From contig CP110830.1 in NCBI GenBank assembly GCA_026239495.1, positions 1,054,001-1,118,000 on the forward strand: DNA of 64,000 bases, read 5' to 3'. Source of the stretch: Spiroplasma phoeniceum. Lineage in GTDB: Bacteria; Bacillota_I; Bacilli_A; Mycoplasmatales; Mycoplasmataceae. The notes below the pieces were generated by a model that was given only the letters and a program-made list of their open reading frames with translations, was not told where the DNA came from and did not search any database. Position 1 is the stretch's first letter, and the number at the start of each line of letters is the position of its first letter. The position numbers and the translations under genes are program-made. Positions 30,118 to 43,657 of this stretch are shown in pieces.

Positions 30118-30487
30118 AATAAATAAACATATTAATTTGCAACTACATACAAATTTTTTAGAATATCAAAACTATGTCTTAGAGAAAAATTTTGGTAAAA
30201 AAGATGAACAAAAACTATGATTACAAAATCTAGTTAAACTTAGTCTTAAAAATAATATGCCAGTAATACTTGGCATTAAGGGTAGTCGGCCTTGATGACC
30301 AAATAGTCAAGTAAAACATGTTGTTATTATAATAGCAATATTGATTGATGATAATCCGGATAAAACCATTTACTATGTTAGTGATGCTTTTGATGGCACT
30401 ACTAATAAAACTTTTATAGGCCGTAATTTAATAAATATGCTTAAAATAGCATCTGCTAATCTTTGCACCATTGCAAAGCTTCTATAA
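30118..30487 (+). pseudogene. C39-like cysteine peptidase, C-terminal fragment
   Basis: An open frame of about 120 codons directly after the IS5-like right end, without its own start. NNMPVILGIKGSRPWWPN, then VKHVVIIIAILIDD and YYVSDAFDG, match the C-terminal His and Asp regions of C39-like peptidase domains (GHxVVVxGY... and xxxDPxxG). The catalytic Cys part is missing. Full-length relatives are usually exported or transporter-linked; that cannot be told here. Confidence 0.5.
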
Positions 30488-30553
30488 TTTAATAATTTTT
30501 ATATTAAATTTTTTACGATAACATTAAAAATAGGCAAAATATAATAATTATTT

Positions 30554-32710
30554 TTATTTTAAAAATGTTTTAATTTTTTCTTGTAAAGTTGTTCGGCGTT
30601 TTTGTGGTAAATTATTAACACCATATAAAAATGATGATGATTCACCAATTAAATATAATTTAGTTTTAGTACGAGTAATTCCTGTATAAATTAGATTTCG
30701 TTTTAACATCATTCAAAAACTTTTTGTTATTACAAAAATAACATTATCATATTCACTGCCCTGCAATTTATGAACACTACAAGCATAAGCCAAAGTAATA
30801 TCACAATAAAGTTCTTTACTATATGCAATTACATTATCGTATTTTACTAAGATTACATCATTTAAATTTTTATCTTTTTTAATATCAACAATAATGCCAA
30901 CATCGCCATTATAAATTTCTAATTCAGGTCGATTTTTAAGTTGCATAACTTTATCATTAACTCGGAAAAAACGATGCCCAATCTTAATTTCTTTTTGACC
31001 ACTTGCATGATTCATTCGATTTTGCAAATAATTATTTAATGCATTAATTCCAACTGGACCATTATACATTGGGGCAATTACTTGAATAGCATTATAATCT
31101 GCTCCATATTCATCACTAAGTTTTTGATATAAATTACCAACAATTGTTAATAATTTTTGTGAATCAGTTTCATTAATAAAAGTAAAATCTTTTTTGTCAA
31201 ATAAATTATTACCTTCAAAATGTTTTTGTTCAATTGCATAAGATAGTTCTAAAATGTCATTTCCAGCTTCTTGACGATAAACTTCTTCTAATTTAATAAC
31301 ATTAAAAACATCACTTTGAATAATATCTCGTAACAAATCACCACAAGCAACTGACGGTAATTGATTTGGGTCGCCAATTAAAATTAATTTACGCAAATTA
31401 ACACTAGCTTTTGCAATTTGTGATAATAACAAACTATCAACCATACTAACTTCATCTAAAATTAAAATATCATTTTCCAAAGGATTATTTTCATTATAAA
31501 AAAAATGATTATTCAAAGCATCATATTTTAATAATTTATGAATTGTTAAGGCTTTTTGCCCAGTTTTTTCTCGTAATCGTTTGGCTGCTTTTCCTGTTGG
31601 TGCTGCTAATACAATTTTTGATTGTTGATAAACTTTTTTTAAAATACTAACAATACCATCAACAACTGTTGTTTTACCCGTCCCGGGTCCTCCAATAATA
31701 ACTAAAAAATTAGAATGCACAGCAGTCTTTATTGCTTTTGTTTGATTAATATTATAAATAATTTGTTTTTTATTTGTTAACTTTTCTAATTCTTCTGTTA
31801 ATTTTTGATCATCATATTGATCAATCGTATTCAAACCAACTAACATTGCAGCAATATTAATTTCACTATGATATATTTCTGCAACATAAATTTTATCATA
31901 CTTAAAAATTAATAATTTAATTTCTTTACTATATTTTAATCCGGCTAACAACTGTTCTTTTGTTAAAAAGGGGAAATTATTTTGTAATATTTTTGTTAAT
32001 TCATTTAACGTTAAATAAGTATCACCATTATTATTACAAAATTCTTTTGCTAAATATCAGGCATAATAACCAATTCGAATGTTAGTAAAAGGTTCTTGTT
32101 CAAATGCTAAATAAATCTTATCAATTGTTTTAAAAGCAATATTGTCTTTTAATAATAATGAATAAGGATCTTTCTTTAATAAAGCATAAATCTGATCAAC
32201 ATTATATTTTGTTTTTAATAAAGATAAAACTTGTAAAGATAATCCTTTTTGATTAAATTGATGATTTAATTCATCATCACGGCTAATTGACTTAAATACC
32301 TTTGCAATAATATTAGCTTGCCTAACACTAATGCCCTTAATTTCATGTAAGACTGATAAATTTTCTTTAATTTTGGTAATCACATCGGTTTGATAATAAT
32401 CAATAATTATTTGTGCTGCTTTTTCACCAATTGTCGGAAATAAACTACTAGTTAAATATTTTAAAACCTCATCATTACTCCGTGGGGAAAGTTTATGAAT
32501 TTCCTTAACTTCAAAATTTTCACCATAGCGTTCATTATAGACAAAGTCCCCTTGTAATTGATATAATTGTTCTGGCTGTAAAGTGGATAAAAATCCTTTA
32601 ATAAAAATAAAATGTTTTTTATCATTTTCTAATTGAAATTTGCAAATCCGATAACCATTATTGGACTCAAAAACAATTAATTTTAAATAACCCCGTATTT
32701 TTTCAGCCAT
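30554..32710 (-). CDS. recD2: RecD2-type DNA helicase (RecD-like ATPase)
   Basis: 718 residues, the size of Gram-positive RecD2. An N-terminal OB-like part is followed by helix-hairpin-helix repeats (FPTIGEKAAQII, IKGISVRQANII), then helicase domain 1 with Walker A IIGGPGTGKTTV and DEVSMVD (Walker B), GDPNQLPSV (motif III) and a C-terminal domain with LAYACSVHKLQGSEYDNV and YTGITRTKTKLYL. It is a 5'-3' helicase for DNA repair and recombination. TGA=Trp codons occur after GYYA and KSF. It lies 15 bases downstream of mnmA in the same operon. The first ~60 codons are duplicated at 36328. Confidence 0.95.
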
Positions 32711-32725
32711 TTTAGTAATCCTTTC

Positions 32726-33865
<1,140 letters not shown>

Positions 33866-34007
33866 TCACTTCCTTTTTTATAAATAAATAATAAATAATT
33901 AGTACTATTATTTTAACATTGAAAATTAAAAATCACAAGATAAGAAATTGGTTTCCTATTGTTTAAATAATTTACTATATAAATTTTAAGACCTTTTTTT
34001 ATTTTGT

Positions 34008-34207
34008 AAATTGTAAATGCAAATGTAGCACTTTATGAACTATAAAATCAAGATTTTTAAATTTTTAAAAATATGTTATAAAAATTAAAGCAAAAATATA
34101 TTTTATTTTATGGCTTATTTTCGTTAATTAATTACTAAAATTAAATATTAAGCTTAAAACTAATATTTTCATTCATATAAAAAGTGCTACACTTCATGGT
34201 ACAATTT
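34008..34207. repeat. 200-bp inverted-repeat insertion (TGTAGCACTTT ends)
   Basis: AAATTGTAAATGCAAATGTAGCACTTT-type left end and an inverted right end (AAAGTGCTACACTTCATGGTACAATTT on the plus strand) enclose AT-rich non-coding DNA. The other arm of the large inverted duplication lacks it, so it inserted after the duplication. Related end sequences occur at 48681 and near 49581. Confidence 0.65.
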
Positions 34208-34503
34208 AAATTTTTAAAACTGCTGCTAACATTAAAATATTTGCCAACAATAAAAAAATATAACTAATAATTTGCATAATATTACTGGACCAATTAAAAA
34301 TATTGTTCATAAAAAAAAATAACTATATAATGCAATACCAATCACACTAGATAAGAAAAGTAAACTTAATGGTAAAAAATAATAAAGCTGGATTTTAAAA
34401 TTTGATACCAAACAAAACGGAAGAAGAAAAGCAAAAAACCTTAATCCTAGTGTTTTGCCTTTGACAAATAAGCGCTCAAGGTCTACTGTTCAAGCAACAA
34501 CAA
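34208..34503 (-). pseudogene. membrane-protein fragment at palindrome centre, RDD-like start
   Basis: Minus-strand reading VVAWTVDLERLFVKGKTLGLRF (in the spacer) continues into the left arm as LLPFCLVSNFKIQLYYFLPL and further hydrophobic segments, ending in the 200-bp insertion. KGKTLG is reminiscent of RDD-family membrane proteins, but the evidence is only this motif. It appears to be a chimera created at the duplication boundary. Confidence 0.35.
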
Positions 34504-35120
34504 TGTTTAATAATAATTATAAAATTAAGCAATTATCAAATGGGCGTCAACGAATTACTAAAATTAAGAAAAACAATATTCTTAAATGACGTGATCCAAT
34601 TGTTTTAATTGCAAGTCTTATGGAGATTATTTGATTAATAGTATTATGTAGTGCATTTTTAGTGTTTAATAATTGAATTAATAATTCAGCCTTAGATTTA
34701 TATAATTTTTTTGTAGTTAATTTTGGTAAATTTAATTTTATTGCTGTTAATCATCATTATTTTTTCGTGAATCGAATATTTATGTTAATTTTAATTGGGA
34801 TTTATGCAATTATTGTTGTTCTTCCATTTTGTTTGGTATCAAATTTTAAAATTCAGCTTTATTATTTTTTACCATTAAGTTTACTTTTCTTATCTAGTGT
34901 GGTTGGGATTGCATTACATATTTATTTTTTTATTAACAATATTTTTAATTGGTCCAGTAATATTATGCAAATTATTAGTTATATTTTTTTATTGTTGGCA
35001 AATATTTTAATGTTAGCAGCAGTTTTAAAAATAAAAAAAGGTATTAAAATTTATATAGTAAATTATTTAAACAATAGGAAACCAATTTCTTATCTTGTGA
35101 TTTTTAATTTTCAATGTTAA
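34503..35120 (+). CDS. four-pass membrane protein, unknown (right arm)
   Basis: 205 residues from ATG 34503 to TAA 35118-35120, with in-frame TGA=Trp. A basic N-terminus (KIKKNNILKWRD) is followed by four hydrophobic segments and a loop with FNWSSN. No good ribosome-binding site precedes the ATG and the frame is open further upstream, so the start is uncertain and the gene could itself be a fragment. Its second half is duplicated in inverted orientation in the left arm. No family recognised. Confidence 0.5.
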
Positions 35121-35173
35121 AATAATAGTACTAATTAGTTATTATTTATTTATAAAAAAGGAAGTGATGTACA

Positions 35174-36312
<1,139 letters not shown>

Positions 36313-36327
36313 GAAAGGATTACTAAA

Positions 36328-36509
36328 ATGGCTGAAAAAATACTGGGTTATTTAAAATTAATTTTTTTTGAGTCCAATAATGTTTATAGGATTTGCAAAT
36401 TTCAATTAGAAAATGATAAAACACATTTTATTTTTATTAAAGGATTTTTATCCACTTTATAGACAGAACAACTATATCAATTACAAGGGGGGGGCTTTGT
36501 CTATAATGG
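36328..36509 (+). pseudogene. recD2: recD2 duplicate, 5' fragment
   Basis: MAEKILGYLKLIFFESNN... parallels the first ~55 residues of the intact gene, then a TAG (FLSTL*), a run of extra G residues and the end of homology at about 36509. Confidence 0.85.
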
Positions 36510-37102
36510 ATGATAGTGTTATATTATTCGATTAAAGTTATTTGTATATCGACGGAAATAGTCCTCACGACTATAAAAAAAGTTCATAGTGGTAAAATTC
36601 CGTGAATTGTTTTGGCAAGGCATTTTGGTAATCGTGCGTTGTTTACAGATCGGCGTGAAGGTATGATTTGAAGCAATATTCGGCAATTAGCGAGCGGTCT
36701 TATTATTCCAATTTCGCTTAAAAAAACCTATTGCTAAAAAGGGTTTAATTTTTTTAATCGTTTCTTTATTATGCGAATTGGTGTTTTTCAGGATATTACA
36801 GATTATGAAATTTGAAAAACAAAATCAGTATAACGAACAGCAGAGGGCAAACGAGTAAAGCATAAATCAGATGTTGGGTTAGGAATTCGGTTTTTTAAAA
36901 TAATTATTCCATTATAATTTGCACAGAAATATGATAGTCAGTGATTAAAGTTTGTTCGTGATTTAAAAAATGATGAAATAGTTAATTATAAAGAATATTA
37001 CTGTTCAGAAATTACTAAATTGAGTGTTAAAGAGCGTTTAGAATTGTTTGATATTGATATTTTGAAAAAAAATTTAAAACCTAAAAAAAGGAAGTGGCAA
37101 AG
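36510..37102 (+). pseudogene. plectrovirus Zot-like morphogenesis gene, C-terminal fragment
   Basis: Broken frames spell SPHDYKKVHSGKIPWIVLAR, NRALFTDRREGMIW, YEIWKTKSV and LELFDIDILKKNLK, matching the copy on the minus strand at 58826-59945, which also has the P-loop. Stops and frame changes are present. The encoded family (phage pI/Zot ATPases) drives virion assembly at the membrane. Confidence 0.65.
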
Positions 37103-37417
37103 ATGATTAATTTATTAACTGAAAATAGTAGTAATTGAGATAAAATTTTTATTTTTATTTTTGATATTTTTTTGTTTATTTTTGATGTAATTTGAAATAC
37201 AAAATTACCGACGACAAATACAACAATTGCTTATTTTATTATCTTTTTTATGGTTGTTAAGTTATCTATTTATGCTATCCATTGAGCAATAACTCAATAT
37301 AATGAATTAGGTTCAACAATACAAAGCGGTGTATTAAAAGTATATTCATCAACTGTTAGGAAAGGTATAAATTTTAGTAAAAGTGCTTATCAAAATAGTA
37401 ATAAACAACAAGTTTAA
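37103..37417 (+). CDS. plectrovirus small membrane protein, 104 residues
   Basis: MINLLTENSSNWDKIFIFIFD... with two hydrophobic segments (IFIFIFDIFLFIFDVIW and TIAYFIIFFMVVKLSIYAI) and a polar tail. GGAAGTGG precedes the ATG. After the TAA at 37415-37417 the frame stays open for 27 more codons (KELKRQSIRYQ... to TAG). The homologue at 58515 stops at the equivalent place with an open frame beyond. Probably a virion or assembly protein, by position next to the Zot-like gene. Confidence 0.6.
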
Positions 37418-37494
37418 AAAGAACTTAAACGACAAAGTATTAGATATCAAGCAAAAAATATTAGAGGTACTGAATTCAAAGGAGTTAATAAGTA

Positions 37495-37731
37495 GTGATA
37501 AAATTAGTTTTATTGGTTGCGGCAATTGCTATATTTGGTACCGGTTTTATTACTGTTATTATTAATCAGTTGACATCAGCAAAAAATATTATTATGGATT
37601 TATATAACTATGATACTTTTTTACTTTCTTTATTTGGTAAAACGGCAATTTTATTTAGTCATCCATTAATGTTAACGATATCAAGTTTATATATCGTTGG
37701 GTTTATAGTTTCAAAAACATTGTATAGTTAG
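37495..37731 (+). CDS. plectrovirus small membrane/coat-like protein, 78 residues
   Basis: GTG start at 37495, [21 protein letters not shown]..., with a second hydrophobic segment ([15 protein letters not shown]). Small two-span proteins of this kind next to the adsorption gene are typical of filamentous phage coat or minor coat genes. A frameshifted copy is on the minus strand at 58005-58203. Assignment to coat is inference. Confidence 0.55.
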   Translation: MIKLVLLVAAIAIFGTGFITVIINQLTSAKNIIMDLYNYDTFLLSLFGKTAILFSHPLMLTISSLYIVGFIVSKTLYS

Positions 37732-37742
37732 GAGTTGATTTT

Positions 37743-37811
37743 ATGAAAAAAATATTTTCTATATTTTCTATTGGTATTTTAACGATTTTAGGGTTAATTA
37801 TTCCATTTATT
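37743..37811 (+). pseudogene. plectrovirus large (adsorption-type) gene, 5' end only
   Basis: ATG after TAGGAGTTG starts MKKIFSIFSIGILTILGLI, a signal-peptide-like N-terminus, cut by the IS5-like element at 37812. The fragment at 39974-40289 is likely a later part of the same gene. In filamentous phages the secreted large protein at this position is the adsorption protein. Confidence 0.5.
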
Positions 37812-38886
37812 AGACTTATTGCGTAACCTATTAAAAAATTGCAAATATTTGTAAAAAAACATTAATAGAAAAATATAATTTTAATTAATTATGTTTTTTA
37901 TTTAAAAATTTAATATTTTGCCACAACAAAAAATGAATTTATTGTTTAAATTCTTTAATTTTAAATAAATCTTCTATGCTAACTGCAAATTATAAATTGA
38001 AGCAATTAAATTAAATCTTAAATTAAATCGTTTTCTTCGATTACGATATTTTTCTGTAATAATTTTAAATTTTTTAAGAATAGCAAAAATATTTTCAATA
38101 ATAATTCTCATTTTTGAAACTATTCTATTACGTTGTTTTTGCAATTTATTTAAAGGGTTTTTCTTTGTTTTTTTTGTAGGTATTAGAACATTATTGTGAA
38201 TTTTTTGAATTCCTTGATAACCAATATCAACTATTAATTTGGTATTTTTTAAAATTGAGATTTTTGATTCTTTAAATAAAGTATAATCATGTTTTTTTCC
38301 AAGCGAAAAACTTGTTGCAATAATTTTTTTGGTTTCTTGTTCGATAATTACTTGTGTTTTAATGGTGTTTTTTTCTTTTTACCATAATAAGATTGTTTTT
38401 GTCTTTTTTTAAGCGTTTGATTGGGGTTTTTGTAACATCAATAATAATATTTTTATCATTAAAATAATCATTTATTAGTGATTTTTTACCAGCGAGTTGT
38501 TGAAAATCAGAGTGTTTAATTAAAATATCTTCAATTCACTTGATATTGCGATAACAACTAGATTCACTAATATCAAAACTTTTAGCAATATGAAAATAAG
38601 TCTGATATTCTCGTCGATACGATAAAGTCATCAGTAGCCGATTTTCTAGTGATAATTTATTATTTTTGCCACCTTTTTTAAATTTTTCTATTTCAGCTAC
38701 TTGTAAAATATTTAACATTTTATTAAAAGTAGATTTTTTTGCTACGGTTAATCGCAATAATTCTTTATCATTAATAAAATTAACTTTATCAAATTTCATA
38801 ATTTTAATCTCCTATAATTTCTATTTTAATTTAAAAATATTTTATAGGAATTTTAAAATAATTAGATTAGGTTATGCAAGAAGTCT
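37812..38886 (-). mobile_element. IS5-family type B copy, TSD ATT
   Basis: Complete ends (AGACTTATTGCG at left, GCAAGAAGTCT at right) with ATT on both sides (37809-37811, 38887-38889). Transposase damaged around the slippery region (ATTGGGGTTTTT instead of the TTTCGG form) and elsewhere. Confidence 0.88.
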
Positions 38887-38894
38887 ATTATAAT

Positions 38895-39973
38895 AGACTT
38901 CTTGCATAACCTATTAAAAAAATTGCAAATATTTGTAAAAAGACACTAATAGAAAAATATAATTTTAATTAATTATGTTTTTTATTTAAAAATTTAATAT
39001 TTTGCCACAACAAAAAATGAATTTATTATTTAAATTCTTTAATTTTAAATAAATCTTCTATGCTAACTGCAAATTATAAATTGAAGCAATCAAATTAAAT
39101 CTTAAACTAAATCGTTTTCTTCGATTACGATATTTTTCTGTAATAATTTTAAATTTTTTAATAATAACAAAAATATTTTCAATAATAATTCTCATTTTTG
39201 AAAATATTCTATTACGTTGTTTTTGTACTTTATTTAAAGGGTTTTTCTTTGTTTTTTTTTGTAGGTATTAGAACATTATTGTGAATTTTTTGTATTCCTT
39301 GATAACCGCTATCAACTATTAATTTGGTATTTTTTAAAATTGAGATTTTTGATTCTTTAAATAAAGCATAATCATGTTTTTTTCCAAGCTAAAAACTTGT
39401 TGCAATAATTTTTTTGGTTTCTTGTTCGATAATTACTTGTGTTTTAATGGTGTTTTTTTTCTTTTTACCAGAATAAGATTGTTTTTGTCTTTTTTTAAGC
39501 GTTTGATTGGGGTTTTTCTAACATCAATAATAATATTTTTATCATTAAAATAATCATTTATTAGTTATTTTTTACCAGCGAGTTGTTGAAAATCAGAGTG
39601 TTTAATTAAAATATCTTCAATTCACTTGATATTGCGATAACAACTAGATTCACTAATATCAAAACTTTTAGCAATATGAAAATAAGTCTGATATTCTCGT
39701 CGATACGATAAAGTCATCAGTAGCCGATTTTCTAGTGATAATTTATTATTTTTGCCACCTTTTTTAAATTTTTCTATTTCAGCTACTTGTAAAATATTTA
39801 ACATTTTATTAAAAGTAGCTTTTTTTTGCTCCGGTTAATCGCAATAATTCTTTATCATTAATAAAATTAAATTTATCAAATTTCATAATTTTAATCTCCT
39901 ATAATTTCTATTTTAATTTAAAAATATTTTATAGGAATTTTAAAATAATTAGATTATGTTATACAAGAAGTCT
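38895..39973 (-). mobile_element. IS5-family type B copy in tandem, discordant flanks
   Basis: Begins eight bases after the previous element ends. Left flank AAT, right flank ATT, so no matching duplication. Shares the unusual ATTGGGGTTTTT variant with the preceding copy, and has further lesions (for example a stop in place of Ser in SLGKK). The right end is slightly changed (ATACAAGAAGTCT). Confidence 0.85.
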
Positions 39974-40289
39974 ATTAACTGCTTTTAAAACGAGTTCAAA
40001 CTACTTTAAAACAACCAATAAATAGTTATCAAAAAGCAAATGGTATTAATGAAACTGATTTTATTAATACAATGTTTTTACGCAGTATTTTTTTTTTGAA
40101 AATTGGTCGGAAACAAATTATTTTATTAATCCAACTTTAAAAACATCGCAATCATTAACTTATAACAATAAATGATATTTAGATTTTTTAAATGATGCTT
40201 ATTCAACTGGAATTTCATTTGATAACCCTAGTGATAAATTTATGGATTTATATAAAAATTGAGATAGTTATGCTAAACAATATAACATT
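39974..40289 (+). pseudogene. plectrovirus adsorption-type gene, internal fragment
   Basis: LLLKRVQTTLKQPINSYQKANG..., then after a frameshift in a long T run FENWSETNYFINPTLKTSQS... and DNPSDKFMDLYKNWDSYAKQYN. Polar, secreted-protein-like composition. No start or end remains between two IS5-like elements. Confidence 0.5.
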
Positions 40290-41359
40290 AGACTTCTTGC
40301 ATAACCAATTAAAATAATTTCAAATATTTGTAAAAAGGGGTTAATATAAAATTATAATTTTAATTAATTATGTCTTTTATTTAAAAATTTAATATTTTGC
40401 CACAACGAAAAATTATTTTATTATTCAAATTTGTTAATTTTAAATAAATCTTTTATGATAACTATAATAATTGTAAATTATAAATTGAAGCAATTAAATT
40501 AAATCTTAAACTAAATCGTTTTCTACGATTTCTATATTTTTCTGTAATAATTTTAAATTTTTTAAGAATAGCAAAAATATTTTCAATAATAATTCTTATT
40601 TTTGAAACTAGTCTATTATGTTGTTTTTGTTCTTTATTTAAATGTTTTTTCTTAGTTTTCTTTGTGGGCATTATAACATTATTGTGAATTTTTTGTATTC
40701 CTTGATAACCACTATGAACTATTAATTTGGTATTTTTTAAAATTGCGATTTTTGATTCTTTAAATAAAGCATAATCGTGTTTTTTACCAAGTGAAAAACT
40801 TGTTGCAATAATTTTTTTGGTTTCTTGTTCGATAATTACTTGTGTTTTAATAGTGTGTTTTTTCTTTTTACCAGAATAAGATTGTTTTTGTCTTTTTTTG
40901 GGCGTTGGATTGGGGTTTCGGTAGCATCAATAATAATAGTTTTATAATTAAAATAATCATTTATTAGTGCTTTTTTACCAGCAACTTGCTGAAAATCAGG
41001 GTGTTTAATTAAAATATCTTCAATTCACTTGATATTGCGATAACAATTAGCTTAACTAATTCCGAAATTTTTTCCAAGATGAAAATAAGTTCGATATTCT
41101 CGTCAATACAATAAAGTCATCAATAATCGATTTTATAGTGATAATTTATTAGCTTTGCCACCTTTTTTAAATTTTTCTATTTCAGCTACTTGTAAAATAT
41201 CTAACATTTTATTAAAAATATCTTGTTTTATTCCTGTTAATCTTAATCATTCTTTATCATTAATATTTTTAAATTCATCAAATTTCATAATTTAATATCC
41301 TCATAAATTATATTTTATAATAATATTTTAATAATAAAACCAGGTATCGCAAGAAGTCT
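40290..41359 (-). mobile_element. IS5-family type A copy, TSD ATT, inactive
   Basis: 1070 bp with matching ATT flanks (40287-40289, 41360-41362). A TAA replaces Glu in GISEANC, so the transposase is dead. The left flank is phage, the right flank an IS3 fragment. Confidence 0.88.
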
Positions 41360-41632
41360 ATTAAGAGATTATGGAGTAACTATAATTATGTCTCGACGTG
41401 GAAATTGTTTAGATAATTCACCTATTGAAAATTAGTTTTCAATTTTAAAAACAGAAAATAAAAATATAACAAAATACAAAAATTTTAATGAGCTAAAAAA
41501 TATGATAGATAATTATATTGTTTAGTATAATAATTATAGAGGGGTTTTAAAATTAAAAATGCCTCCAATTCAATTTGAATTAAAAAGCATTTTAAATTAA
41601 AAAAATAATTCTCAGTTATTTGAAACTGTGCA
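41360..41632 (+). mobile_element. IS3-family 3' fragment
   Basis: The last ~75 codons of the IS3 OrfB (LRDYGV..., NCLDNSPIEN...) with two nonsense codons (TAG for the Trp codon after PIEN, TAG for Glu in YIVEYNN) and the right end up to CTGTGCA at 41632. Followed by a degenerate inverted copy of the GATGAAGC-terminator module (to about 41705). Confidence 0.8.
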
Positions 41633-41705
41633 ATAAATAATTTGGTTTTATAAATAAAAAAACTTTTTTATTTAACAAGAGTTGTTTTTTTCCGCTTCAT
41701 CGTAC

Positions 41706-41960
41706 ATGATACATTTTATTAATATTTAAATTAGGAAATTGTTGTTTTAATTTTTCTTTAATCTGTATTTTTTTCGGAATATGTAATCCATTAGTTTTAA
41801 TGGTTTTTAAATTGTGATCATTAACAATTGTCCCTAACTCAAGTGGTCTTGGATTTAAATAACCAAGATATCAGACATACAGAACAAAAATGACAAAAAA
41901 CGTTACCATTAAAACTAATGTTGAACTAATAATTCAACATTTTTTGCCATTTTCTTTCAT
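41706..41960 (-). pseudogene. membrane-anchored protein, C-terminus lost
   Basis: ATG 41960, MKENGKKCW followed by a membrane segment (IISSTLVLMVTFFVIFVLYVWYL, read here through TGA=Trp) and a polar exterior part (NPRPLELGTIVNDHNLK...). Conservation-like reading is lost where the repeated GATGAAGC module begins at about 41705, and the frame then drifts into repeat sequence. It lies downstream of ffh in the same direction. Unknown function. Confidence 0.45.
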
Positions 41961-42104
41961 ATGTTTTTCCTTTTCTAAAACTTTTAATAATTTATAATGT
42001 TTGATCTTGGATAGTCATTTTATTATTTAAAAATAATTTTGTTAAAACAACATTATTTTGTATCAAAAAATAAAAAATGTTTTTTAAACATTTTTTTTAA
42101 TAGA

Positions 42105-43463
42105 TTAATTAAAACCCATTCCGCTTAGACCATCCATCCCAGGAATATTTGGCATACGCCCTAATTTAATTTGGCGAGCAATTTCATCAACTTGTTTTTT
42201 TGTTTTTTCAAATTGATTAATTAACTCATTATATTCTTTTTCAGTTCGTCCTGAACCTTTTAAAATCCGATTTTTTCTTGATAAATGTTTTAATAATCGT
42301 GGTTCACGACGTTCTTTCGCTGTCATTGATGATAATAATACTTCGGTTACTTTTAATTTTCGTTCAGCATCAGCAATTTTTTCATCACTTAATTTTGGCA
42401 TTCCAGGTAATAATTTCATAATTCCGCCCATTTTACCCATTTTTGAAATTTGGCGCATTTGGTTTAATAAATCTTGCAAATCAAACTGTCCCATCATCAT
42501 TCGATTCATTGTTTTTTTGATATCACGTTCATCTAATACATCTTTTGCTTTTTCAACTAAGGTTTGAACATCTCCCATTCCTAAAATTCGATCAGCCATT
42601 CGGTCAGGATAAAAGATTTGTAAATTACTCATTCCTTCTCCAGTTGCAATAAAAGTAATTGGTAATTTTGTTAAATGTGTAATTGACAAAGCAGCCCCAC
42701 CACGAGCATCACCATCTAGTTTTGTAACAACTACTCCTGTTAATTTTAATAACTGATTAAATTCAGTTGCAACATTAATAATGTCTTGCCCTGTCATCCC
42801 ATCAACAACAAGAAGAATTTCATCCGGGGTAATATTATTTTTAATTTCTTTTAATTCTTGCATTAACTCAGCATCAATATGTAAACGTCCGGCTGTATCA
42901 ATTAAAATAACATTATTTTTATTATCTTTTGCATAAATAATTGCTTGTTGCGCGGTCGTTACTGGATTTTGTGTTCCGCGCTCAAAAACTTCAATATTTA
43001 AATTTTTCCCAATTGTTTTTAATTGTTCAATCGCTGCTGGTCGATAAATATCACAAGCAACTAATAATGGTTTTTTGTGATATTTCTTTTCAACTAACTT
43101 AGCAATTTTTCCCGTTGTGGTTGTTTTACCACTTCCTTGTAAACCAACCATCATTACAATTGTTGGTTTTGAAGTAAATGATAATTCTTTAACTATTTTT
43201 CCAAATATATTAACTAATTCTTCATGCACAATTTTAACCATCATTTGTGGCGCATTTAATCCATCAAGAATATATTCACCCCGCGCTTTTGCTTCAACAG
43301 CTTTAATAAAATCTTTAACTACTTCATTATTAACATCGGCCTCTAATAATGCTAATCGAATTTCACGGATTGTTTCAGTAATAGCATCAGTCGTTAAAGT
43401 TGATTTTTTAATATTTTTTTCAATTGATTTTTTCAATCGATTCGCTAAAAAATCTCCAATCAT
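42105..43463 (-). CDS. ffh: signal recognition particle protein Ffh (SRP54)
   Basis: 452 residues, normal length. The N domain is followed by the GTPase G domain with G1 GLQGSGKTTTTGK (about residue 108), DTAGRLH and TKLDGDARGG, then the Met-rich M domain (NRMMMGQFDLQDLLNQM, KMGKMGGIMKLLPGM) and the 4.5S RNA-binding segment RILKGSGRT. It delivers ribosomes making membrane or secreted proteins to the translocon. AAGGAGAAA before ATG. An IS1595-family element inserted about 80 bases upstream, beyond the ribosome-binding site, may have replaced its original promoter. Confidence 0.97.
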   Translation of the reverse strand: MIGDFLANRLKKSIEKNIKKSTLTTDAITETIREIRLALLEADVNNEVVKDFIKAVEAKARGEYILDGLNAPQMMVKIVHEELVNIFGKIVKELSFTSKPTIVMMVGLQGSGKTTTTGKIAKLVEKKYHKKPLLVACDIYRPAAIEQLKTIGKNLNIEVFERGTQNPVTTAQQAIIYAKDNKNNVILIDTAGRLHIDAELMQELKEIKNNITPDEILLVVDGMTGQDIINVATEFNQLLKLTGVVVTKLDGDARGGAALSITHLTKLPITFIATGEGMSNLQIFYPDRMADRILGMGDVQTLVEKAKDVLDERDIKKTMNRMMMGQFDLQDLLNQMRQISKMGKMGGIMKLLPGMPKLSDEKIADAERKLKVTEVLLSSMTAKERREPRLLKHLSRKNRILKGSGRTEKEYNELINQFEKTKKQVDEIARQIKLGRMPNIPGMDGLSGMGFN

Positions 43464-43657
43464 ATTTTTCTCCTTTAATTTTTATAACAAATACACTCCT
43501 ATTAATTATAACAAAATTAACATAAAAAAGAATAAAAATTTTACTTTAATTTTGTCGAAAACTCTTGATGAAATAAAAAAAATCATCAATATGACAATTT
43601 AAAAACTAATTTTGTGTAAGATTATGATTTTGTTTTAAATTTTTTAAACGTTAAAAT

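Noticed and set aside
43117-43602. 161-codon ORF antisense to ffh
   Set aside because: It is a shadow of the strongly supported ffh gene, with no ribosome-binding site and unnatural composition.
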